From Streptomyces sp. NRRL S-244 (lineage in GTDB: Bacteria > Actinomycetota > Actinomycetes > Streptomycetales > Streptomycetaceae): 64,000 bases of DNA. Below the pieces are notes generated by a model. It worked only from the letters and a program-made list of their open reading frames with translations. It was not told where the DNA came from and did not search any database. Each line of letters opens with the position of its first letter. Positions within the stretch are counted from its first letter, which is position 1. Positions 32,356-42,149 of the stretch are shown here, piece after piece. The DNA is taken from the NCBI RefSeq assembly GCF_000717915.1, contig NZ_JOCX01000021.1, positions 94,223 to 158,222 of the forward strand, written 5' to 3'. A program made the translations under genes and the position numbers.

Positions 32356-35144
32356 GCTACGAGATCGAGATCAACAAGGAGCGCTTCGACACCGAACCCC
32401 GCGCCGGCCAGTGCCTGCGCACGTACCTGCGCGAGCGCGGCTGGTTCGGCGTGAAGAAGGGCTGCGACCAGGGCGACTGCGGCGCCTGCACCGTCCACGT
32501 CGACGGCCGGCCCGTGCACAGCTGCCTCTACCCGGCCGTCCGCGCCGAGGGCCGCTCCGTCACCACGGTCGAGGGCCTCGCCAAGCCGGGCGGCGAACTC
32601 CACCCGGCGCAGCAGCAGTTCCTCGACGCCCAGGGCTTCCAGTGCGGGTTCTGCACGGCCGGTTTCCTGATGACCACCGCCGCCCTCCAGGCCGAGCAGG
32701 GCACCGACCACGACGACGGCAAGCTGGAGGACCTTCCGCGGGCCTTCAAGGGCAACATCTGCCGCTGTACGGGCTACCGCGCCATCGAGGACGCCGTACG
32801 CGGGGTGAAGCACACCGAAACCCCGGAACAGGGCAAGGCCGTCGGCAGGAGCCTCGGCGCCCCCGCCGGGCCCCTCGTCGTGACCGGAACCGCCCGCTAC
32901 ACCTTCGACGTCGAGGTGCCCGGGCTGCTCCACATGAAGCTGCTGCGCTCCCCGCACCCGCACGCCCGCATCGTCGACATCGACACCACCGACGCCCTCC
33001 AGGTCCCGGGCGTGCACGCCGTCCTCACCCACCACGACGCCCCCGACCGGCTGTACTCGTCCGCCCGCCACGAGCACCCGACCGAGGACCCGATGGACAC
33101 CCGCGTCCTGGACGACGTGGTCCGCTTCGTCGGCCAGCGCGTGGCGGCCGTCGTCGCCGACAGCGAGCAGGCCGCCGAGGAGGGCTGCCGCCGCGTGGTC
33201 GTCACGTACGAGGAGCTCCCGTACGTGATCGACCCGGAGGAGGCGATGCTCCCGGGCGCCCCCGTCATCCACCCCAAGGGCCCCGAGTCGGGGATCTTCC
33301 GCGCAGAGAACAACGTGTGCGGCGAGGTCCACAACACCCTCGGCGACATGGAGAAGGGGTACGCGGAGGCGGACGTCGTCTACGAGGAGACGTATCTGAC
33401 CCAGCGCGTGCAGCACGCCAGCCTGGAGACGCACGGCAGCGTGGCGTACTTCGAGCCCAAGGAGGAGGGCGACGGCGAGCGGATCACCGTCCGCTCGTCC
33501 ACCCAGGCCCCGTTCCTGACCCGGCGGGCGCTGTGCGCCCTGTACGACCTCGGTGAGGACGAGGTCCGCGTCGTCGCGGGCCGCGTGGGCGGCGGGTTCG
33601 GTGGCAAGCAGGAGATGCTCACCGAGGACATCGTGGTCCTCGCCGCCCTGAAGCTGCGGCGCCCGGTGAAACTCGAATTCACCCGGGCCGAGCAGTTCTA
33701 CGGTGCCACCACCCGCCACCCCTTCAAGATCACCATCAAGATCGGCGCCAAGGCCGACGGCACCCTCACCGCGCTGCGCATCCGCGTGCTCTCCAACACC
33801 GGCGCCTACGGCAACCACGGCCCGGCGGTCATGTTCCACAGCGTCGGCGAGTCCTTCGCCGTCTACAAGGCGCCGAACAAGGAGGTGGAGGCGTACTCGG
33901 TCTACACCAACGGCGTACCGGCGGGCGCCTTCCGCGGCTACGGCCTCGGCCAGGTCCTGTTCGCCCTCGAATCGGCGATGGACGAGCTCGCCGTCAAGCT
34001 CGGTATGGACCCGCTCGTCCTGCGCGAGAAGAACGTCATCGGCGCCGGCGACCACATGGTGACCCCGATCGGCCACGAGGAGGACCTCTTCATCGCCTCG
34101 TACGGGATGAAGCAGTGCATGGACGTCGTGCGCAAGGCCATCGCCGAGGACCGCAGCCACGAGGACGTGCCGGAGGGCTGGCTCACCGGCACCGGATCGG
34201 CCGTCGCCATGATCGCGACCGGTCCGCCGGGCGGCCACTTCGCCGACGCCCGGGTCAGCCTGCTGCGCGACGGCACGTACGACATCGCGGTGGGCACGGC
34301 GGAGTTCGGCAACGGCACCACCACCGTCCACAAGCAGATCACCGCGGGCGCGCTGAACACGACGGTGGACCGGATCGCGGTCCGCCAGTCCGACACGGAC
34401 GTGGTCCGCCACGACACCGGCGCGTTCGGCTCGGCCGGCACGGTGGTGGCGGGCAAGGCGGTGATGCTGGCGGCCAATTCGCTCGCGGAGCGCCTCCAGA
34501 CCTTCGCGGCCCGGCACACCGGCGTGGCCCGGCACCTGTGCAAGCTGTCGGCCGAGTCCTTCGACTGCGCGGGCCGGATCGTCACGCTCAAGGAGCTGTA
34601 CGAGGCCGCGTACGACAAGGGCAAGCTCGACGAGATGGCCGCGGACGGCCACTGGGGCGGCTCCCCCCGCTCGGTGGCCTTCAACGCGCAGTGGTTCCGC
34701 CTCGCCGTGGACCCGGACACGGGAGAGATGAAGATCCTGCGGTCGGTCCACGCGGCCGACGCGGGCAAGGTCATGAACCCGATGCAGTGCCGCGGCCAGG
34801 TGGAGGGCGGCGTGGCCCAGGCGCTGGGCGCGACGCTGTTCGAGACCGTACGGGTGGACGAGCGCGGGGAGGTGACCACGGCGGCGTTCCGCCGCTACCG
34901 GCTCCCGCAGTACGCGGACGTCCCCCGTACGGAGGTGCACTTCATGGAGACCTCGGACGCGATCGGCCCGCTGGGCGCGAAGTCGATGAGCGAGAGCCCC
35001 TTCAACCCGGTGGCCCCGGCGTTCGCGAACGCGCTGCGGGACGCGACCGGCGTGCGGTTCACGGAGATGCCGGTGACACGCGACATCGTCTGGCGGAAGG
35101 TGAACCAGAGGTTGCAGGACCTGCAAGGGCAGAACACACGATGA
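32352..35144 (+). CDS. Xanthine dehydrogenase-type protein: 2Fe-2S domains fused to molybdopterin domain
   Basis: 930 aa, ATG at 32352. Residues 1-150 carry both [2Fe-2S] modules ([12 protein letters not shown], then CGFCTAGFL and CRCTGYR). From about residue 170 follows the molybdenum hydroxylase part ([60 protein letters not shown], and [21 protein letters not shown] bearing the active-site Glu). In many enzymes these are separate polypeptides, whereas here they form a single chain. With the FAD subunit upstream and PucR beside it, purine hydroxylation (hypoxanthine/xanthine) is the best guess; other N-heterocycles or aldehydes are possible. Confidence 0.88.
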   Translation: MSYEIEINKERFDTEPRAGQCLRTYLRERGWFGVKKGCDQGDCGACTVHVDGRPVHSCLYPAVRAEGRSVTTVEGLAKPGGELHPAQQQFLDAQGFQCGFCTAGFLMTTAALQAEQGTDHDDGKLEDLPRAFKGNICRCTGYRAIEDAVRGVKHTETPEQGKAVGRSLGAPAGPLVVTGTARYTFDVEVPGLLHMKLLRSPHPHARIVDIDTTDALQVPGVHAVLTHHDAPDRLYSSARHEHPTEDPMDTRVLDDVVRFVGQRVAAVVADSEQAAEEGCRRVVVTYEELPYVIDPEEAMLPGAPVIHPKGPESGIFRAENNVCGEVHNTLGDMEKGYAEADVVYEETYLTQRVQHASLETHGSVAYFEPKEEGDGERITVRSSTQAPFLTRRALCALYDLGEDEVRVVAGRVGGGFGGKQEMLTEDIVVLAALKLRRPVKLEFTRAEQFYGATTRHPFKITIKIGAKADGTLTALRIRVLSNTGAYGNHGPAVMFHSVGESFAVYKAPNKEVEAYSVYTNGVPAGAFRGYGLGQVLFALESAMDELAVKLGMDPLVLREKNVIGAGDHMVTPIGHEEDLFIASYGMKQCMDVVRKAIAEDRSHEDVPEGWLTGTGSAVAMIATGPPGGHFADARVSLLRDGTYDIAVGTAEFGNGTTTVHKQITAGALNTTVDRIAVRQSDTDVVRHDTGAFGSAGTVVAGKAVMLAANSLAERLQTFAARHTGVARHLCKLSAESFDCAGRIVTLKELYEAAYDKGKLDEMAADGHWGGSPRSVAFNAQWFRLAVDPDTGEMKILRSVHAADAGKVMNPMQCRGQVEGGVAQALGATLFETVRVDERGEVTTAAFRRYRLPQYADVPRTEVHFMETSDAIGPLGAKSMSESPFNPVAPAFANALRDATGVRFTEMPVTRDIVWRKVNQRLQDLQGQNTR

Positions 35145-35197
35145 AGCCACATCTGCGGGTTGCATCAAGCCATCAACCTTGCAGATGAGGTTCCGGA

Positions 35198-35671
35198 ATG
35201 ACCGGCCCCGGGCAGAATCCGCACATGGCCAAACTCATGCTGCACGGAGATCTGGACCACCCGGCGACCCTGAGCGTCGCGGACCTGCGGGACTGGGTAC
35301 AGCACCGGGCCGAGGTCACCTTCGACTGCGCGACGAACGGTCCGCAGCACCATGTGTTCGAAGGCGCGCTCCTGCGCGACGTGGTCGCGGGCGCCGGGCC
35401 GTCCTTCGACGCGCGCCGGCGCAAGGACCGCAGCCGCTTCCTGCTGGCGGTCAGCGGCGGGGACGGGCACCACACCGTCCTGTCCTGGGCCGAGCTCGAC
35501 GCGGACTTCGGCGACAGCCCGGTGCTGCTGGCGACCCGCCTCGACGGGGAGGACCTCGACGAGGCGGGCGCGCAGCTGGTGGTCCCGTCGGACCGGTGCG
35601 GGGCGCGCTACGTCAGCGCCGTCACGCACGTGTGGTTCGGCTCGCTGTCGCCGCCGAACCTCGGGCTCTAG
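35198..35671 (+). CDS. Small sulfite-oxidase-fold (oxidoreductase molybdopterin-binding) protein
   Basis: 157 aa; ATG at 35198 with GAGG 8 bp upstream (an alternative ATG is at 35225). It resembles the molybdopterin-binding SUOX core: LHGDLDHPATLSVADLRDW, EVTFDCATNGPQHHVFEGALLRDVV and LDGEDLDEAGAQLVVPSDRCGARYVSAVTHVWFG. The position that holds the Mo-ligating Cys in sulfite oxidases lies near FDCATN, so ligation is plausible. It is far shorter than full SUOX enzymes and lacks the dimerisation domain, so function as a minimal Moco protein or carrier is uncertain. It lies just after the xanthine dehydrogenase genes. Confidence 0.7.
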   Translation: MTGPGQNPHMAKLMLHGDLDHPATLSVADLRDWVQHRAEVTFDCATNGPQHHVFEGALLRDVVAGAGPSFDARRRKDRSRFLLAVSGGDGHHTVLSWAELDADFGDSPVLLATRLDGEDLDEAGAQLVVPSDRCGARYVSAVTHVWFGSLSPPNLGL

Positions 35672-35686
35672 GCCACTGGCATCGGC

Positions 35687-36106
35687 TCAGGCGGTCGCGA
35701 GCGAGATCTCGGTGGACTTGATCAGCGCGACGACGGAGGACCCGGCGGCCAGGCCGAGCTCCTCCACGGCGTCCTTGGTGATCGCGGCGGTCAGCCCGCC
35801 GCCGTTCACGTCCACCTTGACGGAGGCCATGGCGCCACCGGTGGCGACGTCGGAGACGGTGCCGGCCAGCTGATTGCGGATGCTGATGCCGTCGACGGCG
35901 CCGGTGGCCAGCGCGACCTCGGTGGCCTTGACCAGCGCCTTGACCGAGGACCCCTCGGCGATGCCGAGGTCCTTGACGGCGTCGGTGGTGATGGCCGCGG
36001 TGATGTCCTGGCCGCCTTCCAGACGGACCTTGACCGTGGCCATGGCCTCCCCGGTGGTGACGGCGGTGACGGTACCGGCGATCTGGTTGCGGATGCTCAG
36101 GCTCAT
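35687..36106 (-). CDS. Di-Mop molbindin (molybdate/tungstate-binding protein)
   Basis: 139 aa from the ATG at 36106. Two tandem Mop/TOBE repeats are obvious: MSLSIRNQIAGTVTAVTTGEAMATVKV...ALVKATEVALATG and then ISIRNQLAGTVSDVATGGAMASVKV...ALIKSTEISLAT. Di-Mop molbindins store molybdate or tungstate in the cytosol. It faces the small SUOX-like gene, closing the molybdenum locus. The longer upstream frame is not supported. Confidence 0.9.
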   Translation of the reverse strand: MSLSIRNQIAGTVTAVTTGEAMATVKVRLEGGQDITAAITTDAVKDLGIAEGSSVKALVKATEVALATGAVDGISIRNQLAGTVSDVATGGAMASVKVDVNGGGLTAAITKDAVEELGLAAGSSVVALIKSTEISLATA

Positions 36107-36250
36107 GGGGCTGCTCGACCTCTTCGGTAGTGACCTCGCACGATCCGGGGGAACCGCACAAGATCGACCGTAATCACCCCTGCCCCGACCTGCATTCGAG
36201 CCATCGCATCCGCCAGCCGGAACCACCCGTGCGGCTCGCCCCTGCGGTTT

Positions 36251-36442
36251 TCAGGCGTGCTGGGGCACCTCGGGCTTCAGCATCCCGCGCAGCGCGTCGC
36301 GGAACTCCTGAGTGTCCTCTTCACCGTGCACGGCGACGCCGTGCTGGACGGCCGCCCCCATGACTTCGTCTTCCTCACCCGTGATCGTCAAGGTGCACCC
36401 GATCTCGCTGGGGTACTCCCTGCAGTCCATGACCTTGCGCAT
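36251..36442 (-). CDS. DUF1059 small protein
   Basis: 63 aa from the ATG at 36442. MRKVMDCREYPSEIGCTLTITGEEDEVMGAAVQHGV followed by H-x-E-x2-T-x2-FRDALRGML is the DUF1059 pattern, a short soluble domain with a conserved Cys and a C-terminal helix. The function is unknown. A GGAGG-like GGAGGCGC precedes the start. The adjacent 187 bp up to 36629 hold no gene. Confidence 0.85.
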   Translation of the reverse strand: MRKVMDCREYPSEIGCTLTITGEEDEVMGAAVQHGVAVHGEEDTQEFRDALRGMLKPEVPQHA

Positions 36443-36629
36443 GACGCGCCTCCTGGTATGGCGAAGGTTCACTCCCCACGATCCTCCGAATGCCCCCGGG
36501 AGGGAAGCCGGGCCCCGGGCCGTGCCCGGGCGGGGGCGAGCGGTCGGGCCCAAGCCCTCATGAGTACGGTCAGGACCAGGGACCACCAGGGGATGGGCCG
36601 GCGCATCGGTCTTCTTCCCGGAGAAGCGG

Positions 36630-37169
36630 ATGATGCGACAAATTACTGAAATGGGACACTCCCCCCGGGCATGTCGTACGGGGCGTGTCGCCACGGTCGT
36701 CTTCGCGGCGCTGCTGGCGCTGTCCGTGGGGTGTTCGAACATCATGGAACTCCCCTACACGCCGGAGCGGATGGATCCCGACCCGGCGCGCACGAAGACG
36801 AGGGAGGTCTCCGGCCGACTGCTGGAGATGGCCGGGATAACGGGCAAGGTCACGGAGACCGGCATGAGCGCCTTGGTCTGCGACGAGTACGGCGACGACC
36901 TGTTCGCCCTGCAGCACCACTGGTCGGTGAACGGCCTGACCAGCGACCAGGTCGACACCGGCGTGCTGAACCTGCGGAAGGCGCTGGGCGAGAACGGCTG
37001 GAAGATCCGTGAGGGCCGTCCCGAGATCTCTGCCTCGAACGAGAAGGAACTCTTCGCGGTGACGGTCACCGCCGACAAGACCGCGTTGGGGCAGGAGCCG
37101 ATGCTCAACTTCTCCGTCAGCTCACCCTGCTACCGCGCGGCCTCCCACGCCGCCGCCAACAAGGCGTGA
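36630..37169 (+). CDS. Putative lipoprotein
   Basis: 179 aa from the ATG at 36630 (36633 and 36651 are alternatives). The N-terminus has Arg residues, a hydrophobic stretch VATVVFAALLALSVG and a lipobox-like LSVGC, so it should be lipid-anchored outside the membrane. The mature part (EMAGITGKVTETGMSALVCDEYGDDLFALQHHWSVNGL) resembles small Streptomyces lipoproteins of unknown role. Nothing else is recognised. Confidence 0.6.
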   Translation: MMRQITEMGHSPRACRTGRVATVVFAALLALSVGCSNIMELPYTPERMDPDPARTKTREVSGRLLEMAGITGKVTETGMSALVCDEYGDDLFALQHHWSVNGLTSDQVDTGVLNLRKALGENGWKIREGRPEISASNEKELFAVTVTADKTALGQEPMLNFSVSSPCYRAASHAAANKA

Positions 37170-37451
37170 CGGGGCGACTGGACCCCGCGCGCGTAGGAGA
37201 CGAATCCGGCCCAGGCCTGCGGCGCGAGCGCGAGCTGGGGCCCGTCGAGGACCTTGGAGTCCCGCACAGCCCTGCCCCTCCAGCCTCCCCGGAGCAGCAC
37301 TCACTCACACGGGTGAACCGCCCCAACTCGGCTGGATTTCAGGCGGGTTGCCTGGCATATGGTCGCCGCGACAACTCCAGACACAGGACGGCCCCCGCCG
37401 GGACTCGCAATCCCGACGAGGGCCTGACCACGAGAAGGATCCAACTTCCCG

Positions 37452-37937
37452 ATGGCTTTCCAGCACTCTAACGCGCCCTCGCACAGCACGTACGGCGTTC
37501 AACACGCCAACGTCCGGCAGACCCGCAATTTCACCGTCGTGAGCAACGACCTGATCCGGCACCCCGCAACCCCGACAACCCGGCCCGTCGGCAGCTCGCC
37601 GAGGAGGTCCTGGCGGAGCTCCGCCGGGTCGATCCGCGCCTGCTCCTCGGCGCCCGGGACGTCCAACGCCTCGCGGGCGGCGTCGAGGCCTGGCTGGAGC
37701 GCGGGGCCGACCCACCACGCGGTGACCAGCGCCTTGGCGGCGAACCTCCCGGACCGCCCCCGCAACCCGGCGGGCCTGATCGCCCACCGCCTGGCGACCC
37801 AGCTCCCGCCCCTCCTCGCCCCCATCCGGGGCGGCCCGGCGTTCGTCCCGCCGGACCCCTTCCAGACCTGCGAAAAATGCGACCGCGCCTTCCGCGCCCC
37901 AACCCCCGGCACCTGCAAGGGCTGCACCCCCACATGA
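37452..37937 (+). pseudogene. Remnant of a Streptomyces helix-turn-helix protein (internal deletion, two frameshifts)
   Basis: The frame begins like a conserved Streptomyces HTH protein (HSTYGVQHANVRQTRNFTVVSNDLIRH) and ends with its usual zinc-finger-like tail (FQTCEKCDRAFRAPTPGTCKGC). The expected central HTH part is missing. Between about 37565 and 37710 the recognisable family segment (EEVLAELRRVDPRLLLGARDVQRLAGGVEAWLERGADPP) is in the +1 frame instead. So the gene has lost its middle and needs one shift near 37560 and another near 37708 to be read through. Family members as I recall are ~300 aa; this frame codes 161. Confidence 0.65.
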
Positions 37938-38001
37938 CCGCGCAAGGGGGGCGGGGCCGACCGGCTCTGGCCGGTGACCCCGCCGTGCCCGGAGGGGGCG
38001 G

Positions 38002-38820
38002 TTACGCGTCCGTCATCTGCGGCATTTCGCCCGTCGTCTTCGACATGTCGATGACGGCGAACGCCGCGCCCTGCTGGTCCGCCACCGCCGCGAAGCGGCC
38101 GAAGGGGCTGTCCATCGGGCCGAAGTGGAGCTTGCCGCCGTGCTTCTTGGCCTTGGCCACGGCCTCGTCGCAGTCCGGGACCGAGAAGTAGACCTGGATG
38201 TACGGGGGGATCTCGGGCGGGAACTCGTCGCCCATGCTCATCCGGCCGAGGACCGGGTTCTCGCTGCCGGCGACGCTGAAGATCTTGAAGTCCATCCCGG
38301 CCGCCTCCGGGTCGTCGCCGGGCTCCATCTTCTGGGCGGAGTACGGGAAGACCTTCGGGAGGAACCCGTCCGCCTTGGCCGGGTCGCGGGTGAAGACCTC
38401 GGCCCAGGCGTACGCGCCCGGCTCGCCGATCTTCTCGAAGCCCTTGTGCTCGCCCGGCTGCCAGACGCCGAAGACGGCGCCGCTCGGCTCCTTGGCGATC
38501 GCCATCGTGCCGAAGGTGCCGACCTGCATCGGCTCCATCATCAGCTCGCCGCCGGCCGACTTGATCTTCTCGGCGGTGGCCGCCGCGTCGGGCGAGGCGA
38601 AGTACAGACACCACTGCGACGGGGCCTCGGCACCCGGCATCGGCGGGACCACGGCCGCCACGGCCTTGCCGTCGGAGTACGCCTGCGTGTAGTTGCCGTA
38701 CTCACTGGACGCCTCGCCGAAGGTCCAGCCCAGCACGTCGGAGTAGAAGGTCTTGGCGCCCTCCACGTCCTTGAACATCGCGTCCACCCAGCACGGAGCG
38801 CCTTCCGGGAACTCAGCCAT
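38002..38820 (-). CDS. VOC-family protein with two glyoxalase-like domains
   Basis: 272 aa, ATG at 38820. There are two vicinal-oxygen-chelate repeats: residues ~7-125 (PCWVDAMFKDVEGAKTFYSDVLGWTFG...) and ~137-262 (YAWAEVFTRDPAKADGFLPKVFPYSAQ...PYIQVYFSVPDCDEAV...GPMDSPFGRFAAVADQQGAAFAVI). This two-domain form is common in Streptomyces, and related proteins are annotated as glyoxalase/bleomycin-resistance-like or hydroxylase-like. The substrate is unknown. Confidence 0.88.
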   Translation of the reverse strand: MAEFPEGAPCWVDAMFKDVEGAKTFYSDVLGWTFGEASSEYGNYTQAYSDGKAVAAVVPPMPGAEAPSQWCLYFASPDAAATAEKIKSAGGELMMEPMQVGTFGTMAIAKEPSGAVFGVWQPGEHKGFEKIGEPGAYAWAEVFTRDPAKADGFLPKVFPYSAQKMEPGDDPEAAGMDFKIFSVAGSENPVLGRMSMGDEFPPEIPPYIQVYFSVPDCDEAVAKAKKHGGKLHFGPMDSPFGRFAAVADQQGAAFAVIDMSKTTGEMPQMTDA

Positions 38821-38925
38821 GATCGATCGACTCCTGTGTCGTTTCGTCGGTTTTGCGCGGTTCTCACGCTAGGCCCGCGGTGCGCCGACCGCGCGGCGAA
38901 GGCGGCCGCGCGGGAGGCTGGATCC

Positions 38926-39522
38926 ATGGACATCACGATGCGGCTGGCCCAGCAGCCGGAGGCCGACGAGCTCCTCGGCCGCAGCCCGCTCGCCGCCCTC
39001 GTCGGCATGCTGCTCGACCAGCAGGTGCCGATGGAGTGGGCGTTCTCGGGCCCGTACACGATCGCCCGGCGGATGGGGGCGGACGACTTGGACGCCCATG
39101 CCATCGCCGCTGCCGACCCCGAGGCCTTCGCCGCACTGCTCTCCGAGAAGCCGGCCGTGCACCGCTACCCCGGGTCGATGGCGAAGCGGGTGCAGCAGCT
39201 GTGCGCGTACCTGGTGGAGCACTACGACGGGGACGCGGAGGCCATCTGGCGCGACGTACGGACCGGGGAAGAGCTGCTGAAGCGGCTCAAGGAGCTGCCC
39301 GGGTTCGGCGAGCAGAAGGCCCAGATCTTCCTGGCGCTGCTGGGCAAGCAGCTCGGCGTACGGCCCAAGGGCTGGCGCGAGGCGGCCGGCGGCTACGGCC
39401 CGGCGAACGTCTACCGCTCGGCGGCGGACATCACCGGGCCGGAGTCCCTGGCGAAGGTGCGGGCGCACAAACAGGAGATGAAGGCCGCCGCCAAAGCCGC
39501 CAAGGCGGAGAAGGGCGGCTAG
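38926..39522 (+). CDS. HhH-GPD-type base-excision DNA repair protein
   Basis: 198 aa, ATG at 38926 after GGGAGG. LVGMLLDQQVPMEWAFSGPYTIARRMG and LLKRLKELPGFGEQKAQIFLALLGKQLG (helix-hairpin-helix with the G-x-G turn) are typical of the HhH-GPD glycosylase superfamily in actinobacteria. It probably removes damaged bases. The stop codon shares CTAG with the stop of the convergent opcA-like gene. Confidence 0.85.
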   Translation: MDITMRLAQQPEADELLGRSPLAALVGMLLDQQVPMEWAFSGPYTIARRMGADDLDAHAIAAADPEAFAALLSEKPAVHRYPGSMAKRVQQLCAYLVEHYDGDAEAIWRDVRTGEELLKRLKELPGFGEQKAQIFLALLGKQLGVRPKGWREAAGGYGPANVYRSAADITGPESLAKVRAHKQEMKAAAKAAKAEKGG

Positions 39523-40457
39523 AGCGCCGTCGGCGCAGCGGCCGGGGCCGGGCGCTTGCGGAGGGCCGACGCGTAGACCTCGTCCGCGTCGAGGCGGCGC
39601 AGCTCCTCCGAGATCAGCTCGGCCTTGCTGCGGATCTTCAGGGCCACCGTGCGGTCGGGGCTGCCCGGCAGCATCAGCGTGGCCAGCGCCCCGTCGGGGC
39701 GGTCCACCGTGATCTCGCCCGCCGCGGTCGCCAGCCGGACCCGGGTGATCACGGGCCCGTCCGTCGTGACCCGCTCCACCGGCACCCCGAGCCGGTCCCC
39801 CAGCCAGCGCGCCAGCAGCTCGGCGCTCGGGTTGTCGGCCTCGCTCTCCACCGCCGCGCCCGTCACCGGCAGCGGCTTCTGGTCCATCGCGGCGGCCAGC
39901 AGCGCCCGCCACGGCGTCAGCCGGGTCCACGCGAGGTCGGTGTCCCCGGGGGCGTACGTGGCGGCCTGCCGGTCCAGTACCGCCACCGGGTCGGCGACGG
40001 CCTCCGCGTCCGTGATCCTGCGCTGCGCGAGCGCGCCGAGGGGGTCCCGCGCCGGGTCGGCGGGGGCGTCGGCCGGCCACCACACCACCACCGGCGCGTC
40101 CGGCACCAGCAGCGGGAGGACCACGGAGCCCGCCTGCTCGGTGAGGGCCCCGTGCAGGCGCAGCAGCACGATCTCCCCGGTCCCGGCGTCCGATCCGACC
40201 CGCAGCTCGGCGTCCAGCCGGGTCTGGCGGAGCCTGTGCGATCCGCGCGAGGTGCGCTTGATCACCACGATGATGCGGCAGGGGTGTTCGCGCGAGGCCT
40301 CCGAGGCCGCGCGGACGGCGTCGTACGCGTTCTCCTCGTCGGTGGCGATGACGAGCGTCAGCACCAGGCCCATCGTGGGGCTCCCGATGGCCCGTCGGGC
40401 ATCGAGCAGGGCCCGGTCGATCTTGCTGGACGTGGTGTCGGTGAGTTCGGTCCGCAT
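39519..40457 (-). CDS. opcA: OpcA-family glucose-6-phosphate dehydrogenase assembly protein, without zwf nearby
   Basis: 312 aa from the ATG at 40457 (MRTELTDTTSSKIDRALLDARRAIGSPTMGLVLTLVIATDEENAYDA), an excellent OpcA N-terminus. Further OpcA signatures are EASREHPCRIIVVIKR, VVLPLLVPDAPVVVWWPADAP, DPLGALAQRRITDAEA, YAPGDTDLAWTRLTPWRALLAAA and ELISEELRRLDADEVYASAL. OpcA activates or assembles glucose-6-phosphate dehydrogenase and normally sits in a zwf-tal-tkt operon. No such gene is present in this window, so it is a stand-alone paralogue with an unclear partner. Confidence 0.85.
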   Translation of the reverse strand: MRTELTDTTSSKIDRALLDARRAIGSPTMGLVLTLVIATDEENAYDAVRAASEASREHPCRIIVVIKRTSRGSHRLRQTRLDAELRVGSDAGTGEIVLLRLHGALTEQAGSVVLPLLVPDAPVVVWWPADAPADPARDPLGALAQRRITDAEAVADPVAVLDRQAATYAPGDTDLAWTRLTPWRALLAAAMDQKPLPVTGAAVESEADNPSAELLARWLGDRLGVPVERVTTDGPVITRVRLATAAGEITVDRPDGALATLMLPGSPDRTVALKIRSKAELISEELRRLDADEVYASALRKRPAPAAAPTAL

Positions 40458-40568
40458 GGGTCGAAGTCTGTCAGCGCCGGAGCCCGCGGCGGCACCCCGG
40501 CGGCGGATCCGGCCGCCGGAATCCGTCACGTACGCCGGGCAGTGCTCCCGGAACCCCGCCGGCCACCC

Positions 40569-42149
40569 TCACCTGCGCCGCTTCGCCGTCCCGAAGAGCG
40601 ACCGCGAGATCTCCCGCCCCAACTGGGTCCCGATCGACCGGGCCAGCGAGCGGAACAGCCCGCTCCCCACCACCTGCTGGGCGAGCGACGGATCCGGCTT
40701 CGGGGCGCTGCGCGCCGCTTTCGCGGCCTCCTTGGCCTGCTTCTCGGCCTCCGCCCCGGCCGCGGCCGCCTCCGCCGCCGCCTCGGCCGCAGCCTGCTCG
40801 GCGCTGATCTTCTCGTACGCCGACTCGCGGTCGACCGGCTCCGCGTACCGCGAATAGAGGAGCGAGGACTTCACCGCCGCGTCGAGGGCGGCCGCGTCGA
40901 TCGGGCCCATCAGCGACTGCGGGGCGCGCAGCCGGGTGGCCGCCACCGGGGTCGGGGCGCCCTTCTCGCTGAGTACGGTGATCACCGCCTCGCCCGTGCC
41001 GAGCTGGGTCAGCAGCTCCTCCAGGTCGTACGCGGAGTTCGGGAAGGTCTTCACGGTGGCCTTCAGCGCCTTCGCGTCGTCCGGGGTGAAGGCGCGCAGC
41101 GCGTGCTGCACCCGGTTGCCGAGCTGCGCGAGCACGTCCGCCGGCACGTCCTTGGGGGTCTGCGTCACGAAGAAGACGCCGATGCCCTTCGAGCGGATCA
41201 GCCGCACGGTCTGGGTGATGGACTCCAGGAAGGCCTTCGACGCGCCGTTGAACAGCAGGTGGGCCTCGTCGAAGAAGAAGACGAGCTTCGGCCGCTCCAG
41301 GTCCCCGACTTCCGGCAGGTCGCCGTAGAGGTCGGCCAGCAGCCACATCAGGAAGGTGGAGAAGAGCTGCGGCTTGTCCTGGACCGCCGGGAGTTCCAGT
41401 ACGGAGACCAGTCCGCGCCCGTCGGCAGCCGTCCGCAGGAATTCGCCGGTGTCGAATTCCGGCTCGCCGAAGAACTCCGAGGCGCCCTGCTGCTCGAAGG
41501 CGGTCAGGGCGCGCAGGATCACCCCCGCTGTCACCGTGGACAGTCCGCCGATGCCCTTGAGTTCGGCTTTCCCCTGGTCGGAGACGAGGAAGGCGACGAC
41601 CGCCCGCAGGTCCTTGAGGTCGATCAGCTCCAGTCCCTTGGTGTCGGCGTAGTGGAAGATCAGGCCGAGCGACTGCTCCTGGGTCTGGTTGAGCTGGAGC
41701 ACCTTCGACATCAGCACCGGGCCGAAAGCCGTCACGGTGGCCCGTACCGGAATGCCCGGTCCGATCCCGCCCAGCGAATAGAACTCGCTCGGGAATCCGG
41801 TCCCCTCCCACTGCTGGGCGACTTCCTTCGCCCGTTCCCCGGTCTTCTCGTTGGCCGTGCCCGGCACCGAAATCCCCGATACGTCCCCCTTGATGTCGGC
41901 GAGGAACACCGGGACGCCGCCCGCCGACAGCTGCTCGGCGATGAGCTGGAGGGTCTTCGTCTTGCCGGTGCCCGTCGCGCCCGCGACCAGGCCGTGGCGG
42001 TTGAGCATCGACAGCGGGATGCGGATCTGCCGCTCCGGGAGACAGGCACCGTCCCAGAGCAGGGCACCCAGTTCGAGCGCGGGTCCGGTGAAGGCGTACC
42101 CGGCGGCGATCTGGTCGGCCGGGGACGCGGGGTCGGTGCTCTCGCTCAT
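40569..42149 (-). CDS. HerA-like ATPase (DUF853, helicase-type)
   Basis: 526 aa, ATG at 42149. A P-loop ATPase of the HerA/FtsK-like DUF853 family: MLNRHGLVAGATGTGKTKTLQLIAEQLS (Walker A), VFLADIKGDVSGI, LVFFFDEAHLLFNGASKAFLESI (Walker B) and GVFFVTQTPKDVPADVLAQLGNRVQHALRAFTPDDAKALKA (sensor/Arg). The C-terminal ~80 residues are Ala/Glu/Lys-rich and helical, then basic (LFGTAKRRR). DNA translocation in repair is inferred from HerA relatives; its physiological role in Streptomyces is not known to me. Confidence 0.85.
   Translation of the reverse strand: MSESTDPASPADQIAAGYAFTGPALELGALLWDGACLPERQIRIPLSMLNRHGLVAGATGTGKTKTLQLIAEQLSAGGVPVFLADIKGDVSGISVPGTANEKTGERAKEVAQQWEGTGFPSEFYSLGGIGPGIPVRATVTAFGPVLMSKVLQLNQTQEQSLGLIFHYADTKGLELIDLKDLRAVVAFLVSDQGKAELKGIGGLSTVTAGVILRALTAFEQQGASEFFGEPEFDTGEFLRTAADGRGLVSVLELPAVQDKPQLFSTFLMWLLADLYGDLPEVGDLERPKLVFFFDEAHLLFNGASKAFLESITQTVRLIRSKGIGVFFVTQTPKDVPADVLAQLGNRVQHALRAFTPDDAKALKATVKTFPNSAYDLEELLTQLGTGEAVITVLSEKGAPTPVAATRLRAPQSLMGPIDAAALDAAVKSSLLYSRYAEPVDRESAYEKISAEQAAAEAAAEAAAAGAEAEKQAKEAAKAARSAPKPDPSLAQQVVGSGLFRSLARSIGTQLGREISRSLFGTAKRRR

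Noticed and set aside
32352..32850. Separate 2Fe-2S subunit gene
   Set aside because: No stop or start separates the Fe-S domains from the molybdopterin domain; they are in one continuous frame.
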